A DNA stretch of 42,836 nucleotides from NCBI GenBank assembly GCA_018827375.1, contig JAHJYW010000033.1:1-42836 (forward strand), given 5' to 3'. The position numbers and the translations under genes are program-made. How positions within the stretch are numbered: the first letter of the stretch is position 1; every line of letters begins with the position of its first letter. Source of the stretch: Alphaproteobacteria bacterium (lineage in GTDB: Bacteria > Pseudomonadota > Alphaproteobacteria > Caulobacterales > Hyphomonadaceae). The notes beneath the pieces are model-generated. The model had not been told where the DNA came from. It saw nothing but the letters and a program-made list of their open reading frames with translations, and ran no database searches. Shown in pieces: positions 1-6,725 of this stretch.

Positions 1-865
1 ATGATTTCCTGAGTGTGCGCCACGTCGTGCGAATGCTCGAAACAGGCGCGCCCCTGAACTGGACAACCGTTTCGGCGGACGACGCTTTACGGAACTCATG
101 AAGCCAAGGCTTCAGGCTCGGCGGCAACTTGATTGTAGGCCTGAACTTCAAGGTCTGTTCCCGGCCCTCGGGGTTCAAGTGGATCAAGTCGTTGGCTAAA
201 TCGATCTGGTCGAACCGCAAGTCTAGTACCGCCTTGTTCCGACCGGTCGTCGCTATCATCAGGACGATAAACACCTGAAGGTGATAGTCGGCGGCTGCCA
301 ACATGCGGGCGACTTCGTCGATTTCCAGCGGCCGTCCTTTCGGCGGCGGTGTCGGGACCTTCACCAGCTCAATATAAGGGACCGAAGCAATCTCGCCTCT
401 CTTCCAGGCCCAGTTGATCGCGGCTTTGCCAATGGTCAGAGTTTGCCGGATCGTATTGGAGCCGAGCTTCCGGTCTACTCGGAGGTGCTTTTGGAAGGCC
501 TGTTGCTGCGGCATGGCGCAGGCTTCGGAAAGCGTGGCTGTTCCGTGGAACTCCAGCCAGTAACGAAGAGCGCGTTCGATGTTTCCATGACTGCGCACAC
601 CGGAACCGTAATGCTCAAAATAGCGAGCGAACAACTCCGCAAGAACCGCTTCGGTTGGCTGTTCGTCCTTTTTTGTGTGGTTCAGCACGAACCAGTCCGT
701 CAGGACTTGCTTTGCCTGTTCAAAATCCGCTGTGCCGAGGCTAGCGCGGCGTGTCTGTCGACTTTCGGGGTCGAACCATGTCCGATACCAGGCTTCACTC
801 CCGCTGCGCTTGGAGAGCCAATAATCCCCGAGCTGGAATTCGCGATCGTTGGTATATCTGGGCAT
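1..865 (-). CDS. Tyrosine recombinase/integrase, C-terminus beyond the window
   Basis: The frame is open from an ATG at 865 to the window edge, giving 288 codons. It starts MPRYTNDREFQLGDYW. A GGAGGAG ribosome-binding site lies seven bases upstream of the ATG, which fixes the start. The N-terminal half resembles the SAM-like core-binding domain of phage-type integrases. Near residue 210 the stretch IATTGRNKAVLDLRFDQIDL matches Box I of the family, with its catalytic arginine. The remaining catalytic residues (H-x-x-R and the tyrosine nucleophile) would lie left of position 1, so completeness cannot be judged. The family cuts and rejoins DNA at attachment sites. It follows an HTH gene and an RHH gene on the same strand at the outer end of the conjugation region, so it may be the ICE's own integrase. 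Confidence 0.85.
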   Translation of the reverse strand, partial: MPRYTNDREFQLGDYWLSKRSGSEAWYRTWFDPESRQTRRASLGTADFEQAKQVLTDWFVLNHTKKDEQPTEAVLAELFARYFEHYGSGVRSHGNIERALRYWLEFHGTATLSEACAMPQQQAFQKHLRVDRKLGSNTIRQTLTIGKAAINWAWKRGEIASVPYIELVKVPTPPPKGRPLEIDEVARMLAAADYHLQVFIVLMIATTGRNKAVLDLRFDQIDLANDLIHLNPEGREQTLKFRPTIKLPPSLKPWLHEFRKASSAETVVQFRGAPVSSIRTTWRTLRKS

Positions 866-1104
866 TCTGGCTCCTCCACAGACTGCAACAGGAAGTCGAC
901 GAGCTGATAGCCGAAATAGGCAATCTTGCGCGGCGACATTCGAACATATGAGATACCTCCATTACTGCGCAGTCGCCTCAGCGATACAAGCGAAAAATCG
1001 AGCGCACGGGCCGCGTCTTGTTCGGTATAGCGCCTGTAAAGAGTGAGCCCATGTGCTTTCGCGATGCTCTCGTGGAAAGGCGAAAGATTGAGCTCATGTC
1101 CCAT
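700..1104 (-). CDS. Small helix-turn-helix DNA-binding protein (excisionase-like)
   Basis: This is a 134-residue frame. Residues about 25-75 (YTEQDAARALDFSLVSLRRL and the following NGGISYVRMSPRKIAYFGYQ) form a helix-turn-helix/winged-helix module of the HTH_17 or excisionase type. The ATG at 1104 shares its A with the TGA of the upstream RHH gene (TGATG), so the two are probably translationally coupled. A TTG one codon earlier is a less likely start. The last 55 residues overlap the integrase start by 166 bases in another frame and are low complexity, so only the N-terminal domain is convincing. The position next to an integrase suggests a directionality factor or integrase regulator, but that is inference. 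Confidence 0.65.
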   Translation of the reverse strand: MGHELNLSPFHESIAKAHGLTLYRRYTEQDAARALDFSLVSLRRLRSNGGISYVRMSPRKIAYFGYQLVDFLLQSVEEPECPDIPTIANSSSGIIGSPSAAGVKPGIGHGSTPKVDRHAALASAQRILNRQSKS

Positions 1105-1562
1105 CAACGCGCCCCTGCCTCATTCTGCCTGGAGGGGCGCTGAACAAAATCATCCTCACTGAATACCGCATCCGCCAGCGCCTCGCCGAGGAGTCTGCGC
1201 CCGGACCCCAGCCGATCTTGCACAGCCTTGCGGAACTGCGCATGTCGCTTCTTTGTGGCCGCGATAGCCGCATGGATTTGTTCATCGGTCATAGGCGGAG
1301 AGAACAGAAGCTCATACCAGGCGACGAGATCGGTCATTTCCATATGCGCCTGCTGGTCGCGTTCGATGCGGGCAAGCGCGCGCAGGATGTCGTCCTGGCG
1401 CCTTATCATGCCGGACTCGCGGGCATGGTCGAGCGCGAGGGAGAAATACGCCTTCAGCGCCATTTCAATGATGGCCGATTGGGACTGACCAGGTTTAGAT
1501 CCAGCGGCGACGACCTTGGAGTGAAGCTCTCCTCCGACATAGGCGATGAGGCGGTGTTTCAT
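1104..1562 (-). CDS. Ribbon-helix-helix protein, relative of the conjugative CopG-type regulator
   Basis: This 152-residue protein starts with MKHRLIAYVGGELHSKV and continues with a helix pair containing SQSAIIEMALKAYF. That is the ribbon-helix-helix DNA-binding pattern. The rest is helical and ends in an acidic segment (AVFSEDDF). Layout and length resemble the RHH protein at 41105-41566 that sits between traG and trbB. Shared traits include an N-terminal strand, a QSxIIexAL-type helix, a LARIERDQ-like segment and a central aromatic patch. It is probably a diverged member of the same family serving the relaxase/integrase side. It would bind DNA as a dimer, perhaps at the nearby inverted repeat; no target is demonstrated. 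Confidence 0.65.
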   Translation of the reverse strand: MKHRLIAYVGGELHSKVVAAGSKPGQSQSAIIEMALKAYFSLALDHARESGMIRRQDDILRALARIERDQQAHMEMTDLVAWYELLFSPPMTDEQIHAAIAATKKRHAQFRKAVQDRLGSGRRLLGEALADAVFSEDDFVQRPSRQNEAGAR

Positions 1563-1811
1563 GATCCGCCTCGCATTCTGTGAGGAAAAAGCGCTACCAA
1601 CATGCCCTCAGTGTGCGGAAAGGGAACTTCATCCGTCAAGTGAGAAAATTGGGGGGAATTAAGTAGGAATCTGTAGAGTTTGCGGGTGCTTGCATCGATG
1701 TGCTCGCCTTTCGCGCTGCTTGCTGAAATTGACATCGCCTGACACGCGAGCGCTGATCAATCTGATCGAAATCGGCCGTCGCAACAGTCTCGTTCGGGAG
1801 CATTTTGTTCC

Positions 1812-1891
1812 CGCGCATGGTCGGTCCTGTCAAGGCCGCGCGCCGCGAAGCGGTGGCCAGCGGCCAGCCTTGACAGGATCGACCGCGCGCG
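1812..1891. repeat. Cloverleaf-like inverted repeat next to the relaxase gene
   Basis: Arms 1812-1836 and 1867-1891 are complementary at 22 of 25 positions, with one G-T wobble and an A-C/T-G pair among the exceptions. The 30-base interior carries two more perfect hairpins side by side: CCGC-GAA-GCGG at 1843-1853 and TGGCC-AGC-GGCCA at 1854-1866. It lies in the 406-base gap between the RHH gene and the end of the relaxase gene. I see no credible gene in that gap. There is no T-run, so it is not an ordinary terminator. It could be a structured single-strand site, a protein-binding site, or a conserved non-coding element of the ICE. Confidence 0.75.
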
Positions 1892-1968
1892 AGGAGGCTG
1901 GCTATGGCTGAAATGGCAAAGTCTGCCATTCGGCCATGAAGGCAGTAAGGTTCGGTTTTCAGGCGGAC

Positions 1969-3864
1969 TTAGCGGCTGAGCCCAAGGTCACGCCCACGTG
2001 TCATCTGGAGACCGCGAGAGAATGACCAGGAGAGTGTCACTTGCCTCGCCCGCATGCCTTCCAGCTCACGCGACCATGGCACAAGCGTAAACTGCCTGGC
2101 ATGTTCGATCCGGGCAAATACCGAACCATGCCCATCATTGACCGGCATCACCTTGCCGGAGACCTCTTTGCCGGGCTGATACGGAACATAGGCCATACCA
2201 GTTTCTCCGGCATAGGCGCGGCCATAGTCATGCATCGACTGGATCTGCAGCTTCTCTATCGCCTGTGGTTCCAGTGCTCCACTCCGGCCCGCTTGCGCGA
2301 TGCCGCGCGCGACAAGCACGGCTCGGCGCTGCTGAGCAAGCTCGCGCGCCTCGCCCCCAAGCCCGGAATAGCCCACCTGTTGGCTACCCTCACCAGCCAG
2401 ATGACGATCCAGCCAGGTAAGGCCTTGCGCGTTGACCTGCGCCTCCAGGCTCATCGTGTCCATTCTGAGCAGCAGTGTTGGCGAGCGTTTGGCCGTGCGT
2501 GCGGCAACCTCCTCAACGCGGCGGGAGAGGTCGGTGCAGCCGTCAAATCGTTCGTGGTCGCCCATCTGGACCAGTGATTGCCGGGACAGGGCAGCAAGTC
2601 GGTTGCGGATGAGCCCCAGATCTTTCTCGCTCACCGAGGGATCGTGTTCGCGATGATAGTGCGCTGAATATGTCCCGCCATATGCGTTTGCGACGTCCTC
2701 GATAACGCGGTCCATGCTGGAAGCGTCGCGCGCGCGGGGTTTGGCCTGGACAAAGTCGCCCGGTTCCAGTCCGGAAGTATGGCTCGATCCGAGCTCATAG
2801 TGATGCACACGGCCATCAAGCCCGTCGATGATCGCATGGGAGCGATCCGAGAACTCGTCATTGCGGGCGATCACCAGCAGCTTTCCTGTCACGGCGCGAG
2901 CGCTTTGTTCCTGCTCATCTGGCAGGGCTGCCACGCGCTCCAGGCCAGCGATGCTGAGAGCCTTCTCAATCCGCGTTGCGACCACGTCCCGGCGCTCCAG
3001 TGCGGCAAGCCCCTCAGTCAGCCCGGACAACACTTGCCAGAGCGTGCCGCCAACGGGCTCTGCGAGCCCATGGCTTTGAAGAAAGCGGAGACGGGCCTGA
3101 TAGTGTTCGCGGTGTCGGCGAACCTGACCCAGATCCACACGGCCAGTTTCGCCTGCCTGACGGGCCAGAACCCGGTCGATCCCTGTCACCCGTCGCTCGC
3201 TGATACCGGCCGACATTCTTGCGTCCAGTTCCTGGGCTGTCTGCAGGCCAAGATCGCGGGTCAGGATGGCCCCTGCGCGCTCGCGCATGCCATGGGACAA
3301 ATACTCTCTTGGAATGACGAGGTCGCGGCCATCGTCCCGCTTTCCGCTCATCACGATATGCGTGTGGGGATGCTCGGTGTTGAAATGGTCAACCGCGATC
3401 CAGTCGAGCCGGGTTTCAAGATCGATCTCCATCTGACCCATGAGGTCCCGGATGAAAGGTTTGAGATCGTCAAGCGTCTGCCCGTCTTCGGCAGAGACGA
3501 TGAACCGGAAATGATGGCGGTCATCCTTCGTGTTTTCGAGCCAGTCATGGCCAGCCACGTCCTCGCGCTCTGCGTCATAGAACTCGGCCCGTTCCTGATC
3601 TTTGCCTGCACCCTCTCTTTGCAGATAGCCGAGATGGGCGCGTTGGGCACCCATGCCGCCGCCCCCAAGCTTCACAAATCGCGCCTGGATGATCGCCCTC
3701 CGCCCGCCGGTTACGCCACGCGGGGACGCAGGCGAAGCTCTTCGCCTGACATTTCCGCTCGTCCGCGCGCCTTTCAGGAAAGCTCGCATGCTGCCCTTGG
3801 TGCCGCCGGACCGGTTGCCGATCCGCCCGAGCCGGGGCCGGAAATCGTCATCACCGCTGCTCAT
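1969..3864 (-). CDS. rlxS: MOBP-type relaxase, RlxS/DUF3363 family
   Basis: This is a 631-residue relaxase. The basic N-terminus (SSGDDDFRPRLGRIGNRSGG) is typical of RlxS. A catalytic tyrosine candidate lies in AQRAHLGYLQREG near residue 85. KDDRHHFRFIVSAEDGQ follows. The metal-binding histidine motif is in NTEHPHTHIVMSGKRDDGRD near residue 165. The C-terminal half is the DUF3363 region. The family nicks one strand at oriT, stays covalently bound to the 5' end and pilots the strand to the coupling protein. I chose the ATG at 3864 because it overlaps the stop of the preceding frame as ATGA; a TTG nine codons earlier is possible. Length is usual and no break is seen. It is the ICE's relaxase, and the trb genes at 31.8-42.7 kb are its likely channel. 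Confidence 0.93.
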   Translation of the reverse strand: MSSGDDDFRPRLGRIGNRSGGTKGSMRAFLKGARTSGNVRRRASPASPRGVTGGRRAIIQARFVKLGGGGMGAQRAHLGYLQREGAGKDQERAEFYDAEREDVAGHDWLENTKDDRHHFRFIVSAEDGQTLDDLKPFIRDLMGQMEIDLETRLDWIAVDHFNTEHPHTHIVMSGKRDDGRDLVIPREYLSHGMRERAGAILTRDLGLQTAQELDARMSAGISERRVTGIDRVLARQAGETGRVDLGQVRRHREHYQARLRFLQSHGLAEPVGGTLWQVLSGLTEGLAALERRDVVATRIEKALSIAGLERVAALPDEQEQSARAVTGKLLVIARNDEFSDRSHAIIDGLDGRVHHYELGSSHTSGLEPGDFVQAKPRARDASSMDRVIEDVANAYGGTYSAHYHREHDPSVSEKDLGLIRNRLAALSRQSLVQMGDHERFDGCTDLSRRVEEVAARTAKRSPTLLLRMDTMSLEAQVNAQGLTWLDRHLAGEGSQQVGYSGLGGEARELAQQRRAVLVARGIAQAGRSGALEPQAIEKLQIQSMHDYGRAYAGETGMAYVPYQPGKEVSGKVMPVNDGHGSVFARIEHARQFTLVPWSRELEGMRARQVTLSWSFSRGLQMTRGRDLGLSR

Positions 3865-4151
3865 AAGGCGCCATACCCGCCACAGGCGCAATCGTAATGA
3901 TTACTGACGATCCGAGCACGAACGCGGCCCGTGTGTGTACAAATGGTGCCAAATCCGACTCGCGCGTAATCGCCCATGACGACTGCGATCCAGCCCATTC
4001 CGCGACTCACGCCATCCACAGCGATGACTCGCGCAAATCCCTGATCCCCATTGCCATCCCGTGTCCTCTGGACACGGATGCTTTTATCTTGCGCTACTTC
4101 CCTTAATGACTTTGCCACCGGGTCCAGAATTGAAAAGCGCGCGAAGCTCAT
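3861..4151 (-). CDS. Unknown 96-residue protein in the slot of traF
   Basis: The start ATG overlaps the stop of the DUF2840 gene as ATGA, and the stop overlaps the relaxase ATG as a second ATGA. Coupling at both ends argues that the frame is translated. In related ICEs this slot holds traF, an S26-type signal peptidase that processes pilin. None of its features is visible here: no N-terminal membrane segment and no serine/lysine peptidase motif. The centre (GFARVIAVDGVSRGMGWIAV) is mildly hydrophobic. It could be a small unrelated gene or a junction frame left after traF was deleted. An oriT-like hairpin lies inside it, which would be unusual for a real gene. Confidence 0.4.
   Translation of the reverse strand: MSFARFSILDPVAKSLREVAQDKSIRVQRTRDGNGDQGFARVIAVDGVSRGMGWIAVVMGDYARVGFGTICTHTGRVRARIVSNHYDCACGGYGAL
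4059..4092 (+). other. Candidate origin of transfer (hairpin plus nick-like sequence)
   Basis: A perfect 8-bp inverted repeat (CCGTGTCC at 4059-4066, GGACACGG at 4070-4077, three-base loop) is followed after eight bases by TATCTTGC at 4085-4092. This matches 7 of 8 positions of the IncP/MOBP nick consensus YATCCTG/Y. Order and spacing are as at RK2 oriT. The site lies about 200 bases upstream of the relaxase start, the usual place. The cut would fall after G4091. Inference from pattern only. Confidence 0.4.
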
Positions 4152-4624
4152 GATGAAGACCTTGCCAGGTCTAGCGAGGCAAAGACTTCCGGATCGTAGG
4201 GATCGAGCGGAAGATTGCTGGCGATCTGCGCGTGAACATGACGCCAGTAGGCAGGGTGAATGTCATGCATAACGTACGCGTCAGAGAGCACATCAATCGC
4301 GCGCAGGGCCCGCTTGGCTCGGGTCTTTCCGAAGGCGTGCAGCAGCAAATGTGCACCGGGTTTGAGACCCGGAATCCGGGTTAGTTTTTCTCCCGGATGG
4401 CCTGCCACGGCGACCACGACGCGCCAGGTTTGTGTGCCAAAGCCATCGCCGCGCCAGCGCACGAAGCCGAAGACATGGCCCGGTTCGAAGAGATGCATTG
4501 TGCCTCGATAGGGCAGCCCGCGTGAATGGGTAGCACGGCCAAAAAGGAGGCGGTCATTCGCAGATTTTCCGCGAACGGTTAGCGTAAGCGTGGTCAATGC
4601 GGTCTGTTTTGATGCGCCCGACAT
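4148..4624 (-). CDS. DUF2840 family protein of RlxS/Trb-type conjugative elements
   Basis: This is a 158-residue protein. Conserved blocks of DUF2840 are visible: a LLFGR segment, PGHVFGFVRWRGDGFGTQTW, PGLKPGAHLLLHAFGKTRAK, ALRAIDVLSDAYV and PAYWRHVHAQI. Its molecular role is unknown. In many proteobacterial ICEs it lies between parA and traF-rlxS, and here it also precedes the relaxase. I chose the ATG at 4624, which leaves about ten residues before the conserved region. A GTG at 4672 would add 16 residues. The stop overlaps the next frame by four bases. The parA and replication-like genes usually found just upstream are absent, replaced by unrelated cargo. Confidence 0.8.
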   Translation of the reverse strand: MSGASKQTALTTLTLTVRGKSANDRLLFGRATHSRGLPYRGTMHLFEPGHVFGFVRWRGDGFGTQTWRVVVAVAGHPGEKLTRIPGLKPGAHLLLHAFGKTRAKRALRAIDVLSDAYVMHDIHPAYWRHVHAQIASNLPLDPYDPEVFASLDLARSSS

Positions 4625-4775
4625 GACGGTGCGGGATGCATATTTTACGCCAAACTGAGTAGCGGTCTTCACTTTAAACTAGATTTTTCCAAGGGATTGC
4701 GCCACCGGAAATCATCCTTGAGCAAATCAGCCAATCGATATTACCGTATCGGACTAGTCGCCCGAAGCGCGCATA

Positions 4776-5264
4776 TCACAATACCAAACTCTGCAGATCA
4801 TGCAGCGCGCTCGTGATCAGATTGTGTGCATGCTCGTTCTCATCCGGCATCACGATGATCGCGGCGACAGCAAGCTTCAGAGCGAGACCTTGGGGTGTAG
4901 TTGAAGACACCTTTGGCAGCGAAGTGAGCAGCTCCTGCCTCTTCTCATGCAATGCGTCCAGGCGCTGGTCGATTGCATCCAGCTCCGCCACCTCAGGAAG
5001 AGCGGCGCACTCAAGCTCAGAAAGTTCGAGCCAGCCTCGGTCATTAATGAGATAGTTTTCGAGCTTTTGCCAACGTCTAATAAGAGCTTCGTGTTCTTCT
5101 TCGCGAGCGAGCCAGGCTCGACAAACATCGACCGACGGATCCATCCGGGCGGGGATATCTTTGACGATAGCGACTGCAACTGATCCAGCGATGATTTGAC
5201 GGCGAGAAAGTTCAAGAATAGCGCGTGAATCAGCATCCGCCGCGCCAAGAGGGCGTCGCGACAT
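4776..5264 (-). CDS. Hypothetical protein, divergent from the small Xre regulator
   Basis: This is a 162-residue protein beginning MSRRPLGAADADSRAILELS, with AAAGGT nine bases before the ATG at 5264. I do not recognise a family. It is soluble and mostly helical. The central segment (ELECAALPEVAELDAIDQRL) looks like a short coiled coil. The C-terminus is a hydrophobic/acidic segment (LKLAVAAIIVMPDENEHAHN). There is no signal peptide or membrane span. It shares a 90-base intergenic region with the Xre-type gene at 5354, so the regulator may control it. Similar small proteins are often found beside Xre genes in alphaproteobacterial accessory DNA. Confidence 0.6.
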   Translation of the reverse strand: MSRRPLGAADADSRAILELSRRQIIAGSVAVAIVKDIPARMDPSVDVCRAWLAREEEHEALIRRWQKLENYLINDRGWLELSELECAALPEVAELDAIDQRLDALHEKRQELLTSLPKVSSTTPQGLALKLAVAAIIVMPDENEHAHNLITSALHDLQSLVL

Positions 5265-5318
5265 TGGTTTACCTTTATGGTACATGTGAGTCGTTTAGTT
5301 TCACGCAGCATAACAGCG

Positions 5319-5344
5319 TGATCGTTTTAAGTAAATATGATCGT
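5319..5344. promoter_or_regulatory. Direct repeat TGATCGT x2, possible Xre operator
   Basis: Two identical TGATCGT copies (5319-5325 and 5338-5344) sit 19 bases apart, about two helical turns, in an AT-rich stretch ending ten bases before the Xre start codon. The spacing and place between divergent genes suggest autoregulatory binding sites. Not demonstrated. Confidence 0.35.
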
Positions 5345-5353
5345 AAAAAGAAA

Positions 5354-5602
5354 ATGACTATTCTTACTTCCGCTCAGATTCGCGCGGCTCGCGCACTTCT
5401 GGATTGGACGCAACCCAAGCTGGCCGAGGTAGCGAAGTTGTCTGTGCCTACCGTCCGCCGGATGGAGAGTGCTCGCGGACCTTCAGCAAGCACCCCGGCC
5501 AATGTGGACGCCGTGCGCCGGGCGCTAGAAGCCGGGGGCGTCGTCTTCCTCGACCCGGAGGAAAGCAAAGATGGCGGGCCAGGCGTCAGGCTAAAACTAT
5601 AA
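5354..5602 (+). CDS. Small Xre-family helix-turn-helix regulator
   Basis: This 82-residue protein starts MTILTSAQIRAARALLDWTQ. The helix-turn-helix covers residues about 7-40 (ARALLDWTQPKLAEVAKLSV then TVRRMES), and the tail VRRALEAGGVVFLDPEES is typical of one-domain Xre/Cro-C1 repressors. The frame stays open upstream, but codon quality and the domain start point to the ATG at 5354. It probably represses itself and the divergent gene at 4776-5264 through the repeats just upstream. It is a solitary regulator with no partner toxin recognisable beside it. Confidence 0.8.
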   Translation: MTILTSAQIRAARALLDWTQPKLAEVAKLSVPTVRRMESARGPSASTPANVDAVRRALEAGGVVFLDPEESKDGGPGVRLKL

Positions 5603-5967
5603 GCTGGGAGGGCTCACGCCCGCAGCGCGCCGGTTGCTCGTGCTCGTTGGGGGCCTCGCTCCCGATGCGCTCGCCACATCTCAAACCATGCACTATGAAA
5701 AGGGCAGACTCTCGAAATGAATGAGGGACGCGAGGGGCTCAGGTCACGACCTACAGATCATCAGTTGACAGTTATTAACTTTATGCGACAGGCTGATTTA
5801 AGGAATTTAGGGTGTACTCACTGGAGATTGCGGCTTCCGGTTAGACAGTTCTGACAAAAAGATTGGGCGTTCTAAACACCTGATGGTACAAATTTTCCTC
5901 AATTCATTTGAGATTTCGACACAATTGACCTACATTATGCGCTGTTAGTGCCAAGGAAGGCAGATCA
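5603..5967. other. Gene-free stretch before the Doc-like module
   Basis: I see no gene in these 365 bases. They hold one copy of GACCTACAGATCA (5748-5760), which recurs at 6713-6725 on the far side of the toxin module. The second half is AT-rich and carries the probable promoter of the downstream pair. Confidence 0.5.
5908..5936 (+). promoter_or_regulatory. Probable sigma70 promoter of the Doc-like module
   Basis: TTGAGA (5908-5913) and TACATT (5931-5936) are separated by 17 bases. Transcription would begin near 5943, with the start codon at 5968 preceded by AAGGAAGG. Confidence 0.35.
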
Positions 5968-6159
5968 ATGTCTGAGCCAAAACTGATAACTTCAGGCTTT
6001 ATGACCAATGTGGCCGTCTCGAACGAAGATCGTTCTGAGTCGCGAGCAGAACTGCGTGAAATTATGAATAGCCCGGCTCGCCGTCGGGAATGGGTCGCAT
6101 CGAGACGCGCGAAGAACCTAGAACGTTTCAGCGTTTCTATGGATATTTTGGCCCAGTAG
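5968..6159 (+). CDS. Small putative antitoxin upstream of the Doc-like protein
   Basis: This is a 63-residue protein with a strong AAGGAAGG ribosome-binding site. The charged segment ESRAELREIMNSPARRREWV resembles small antitoxins and anti-Fic proteins in tone, but I cannot assign a family. It ends three bases before the GTG of the Doc-like gene, so the two are almost certainly cotranscribed and probably coupled. By analogy with phd-doc it would bind and neutralise its neighbour. That role is inferred from position alone. Confidence 0.55.
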   Translation: MSEPKLITSGFMTNVAVSNEDRSESRAELREIMNSPARRREWVASRRAKNLERFSVSMDILAQ

Positions 6160-6162
6160 CAG

Positions 6163-6576
6163 GTGCTTTGGCCAACAGTCGAAGAAATAATTGAACACAA
6201 TGAGTGTGCGGTCGCTATTACTGGCGAACCTCACCAATTGCGTGATCGCAGCACGTTGGAGAGTGCTGTATTTGGATTGCACCAAAAGCAGTTTTATCTT
6301 TCCGACGAATTTGGTGACGACCGAACAGCGGTAATCTCTGTTGCAGCTGAACTGTGCGTGACACTTTCCAAACGTCAGTGCTTTCTTCAAGGCAATAAGA
6401 GAACTGCGGCACTGACATTGATCCAGATGATAGAAATGAACGGGTTCGAGTTTACAATGGGAAACGATGGAGATCTTGCCGAGATCATTTTATCGGCAGC
6501 CCTAGGTTTGAGTAACGCAGATGACATCTCCTCATCAATTGACCCATTCGTGTCGCCGCTATCCGACTCTTGGTAG
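6163..6576 (+). CDS. Doc-like Fic-fold protein with altered catalytic motif
   Basis: This is a 137-residue protein starting at GTG (LWPTVEEIIEHNECAVAITG), the usual opening of death-on-curing proteins. The central Fic-fold features are visible: the leader helix ending RDRSTLESAVFG and the loop QCFLQGNKRTAALTLIQMIE. Doc/Fic proteins use H-x-F-x-(D/N)-(G/A)-N-K-R to transfer a phosphate or AMP group; P1 Doc phosphorylates EF-Tu. Here the catalytic His is Gln (codon CAG) and the acidic/Asn residue is also Gln, while GNKR is intact. Standard Doc chemistry is therefore doubtful. It may be an inactivated toxin, a binder, or use a changed mechanism. The frame is otherwise complete. Confidence 0.8.
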   Translation: MLWPTVEEIIEHNECAVAITGEPHQLRDRSTLESAVFGLHQKQFYLSDEFGDDRTAVISVAAELCVTLSKRQCFLQGNKRTAALTLIQMIEMNGFEFTMGNDGDLAEIILSAALGLSNADDISSSIDPFVSPLSDSW

Positions 6577-6712
6577 CTTGGTCGAAATTTTTGCTTTACA
6601 GCGGAATCCGATTTCGCTGCGCACTTTGAAGCTCCCGTTAAGACCTGAGCCATGGCCTGGGGATGCCAGCAGTTCACGTTTCTCCTATCAGATCAGCGCC
6701 TTGAGGGGCGCA

Positions 6713-6725
6713 GACCTACAGATCA
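6713..6725 (+). repeat. Second copy of GACCTACAGATCA flanking the toxin module
   Basis: This is identical to 5748-5760, in the same orientation. Both copies follow a GAGGGGC stretch. The pair brackets the antitoxin/Doc-like genes and could be a scar of module insertion. A 13-base repeat alone can arise by chance in a window this long. Confidence 0.3.

Noticed and set aside
281..907. A 208-codon plus-strand frame at the left end
   Set aside because: It lies opposite the integrase, whose Box I and start site are clear.
1690..1911. Small plus-strand frames through the cloverleaf repeat
   Set aside because: They are explained by the inverted repeat itself and have no convincing ribosome-binding site.
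2779..3897. A 372-codon plus-strand frame opposite the relaxase
   Set aside because: It is a mirror of the GC-rich relaxase gene; residues show no domain and the minus frame is clearly the coding one.
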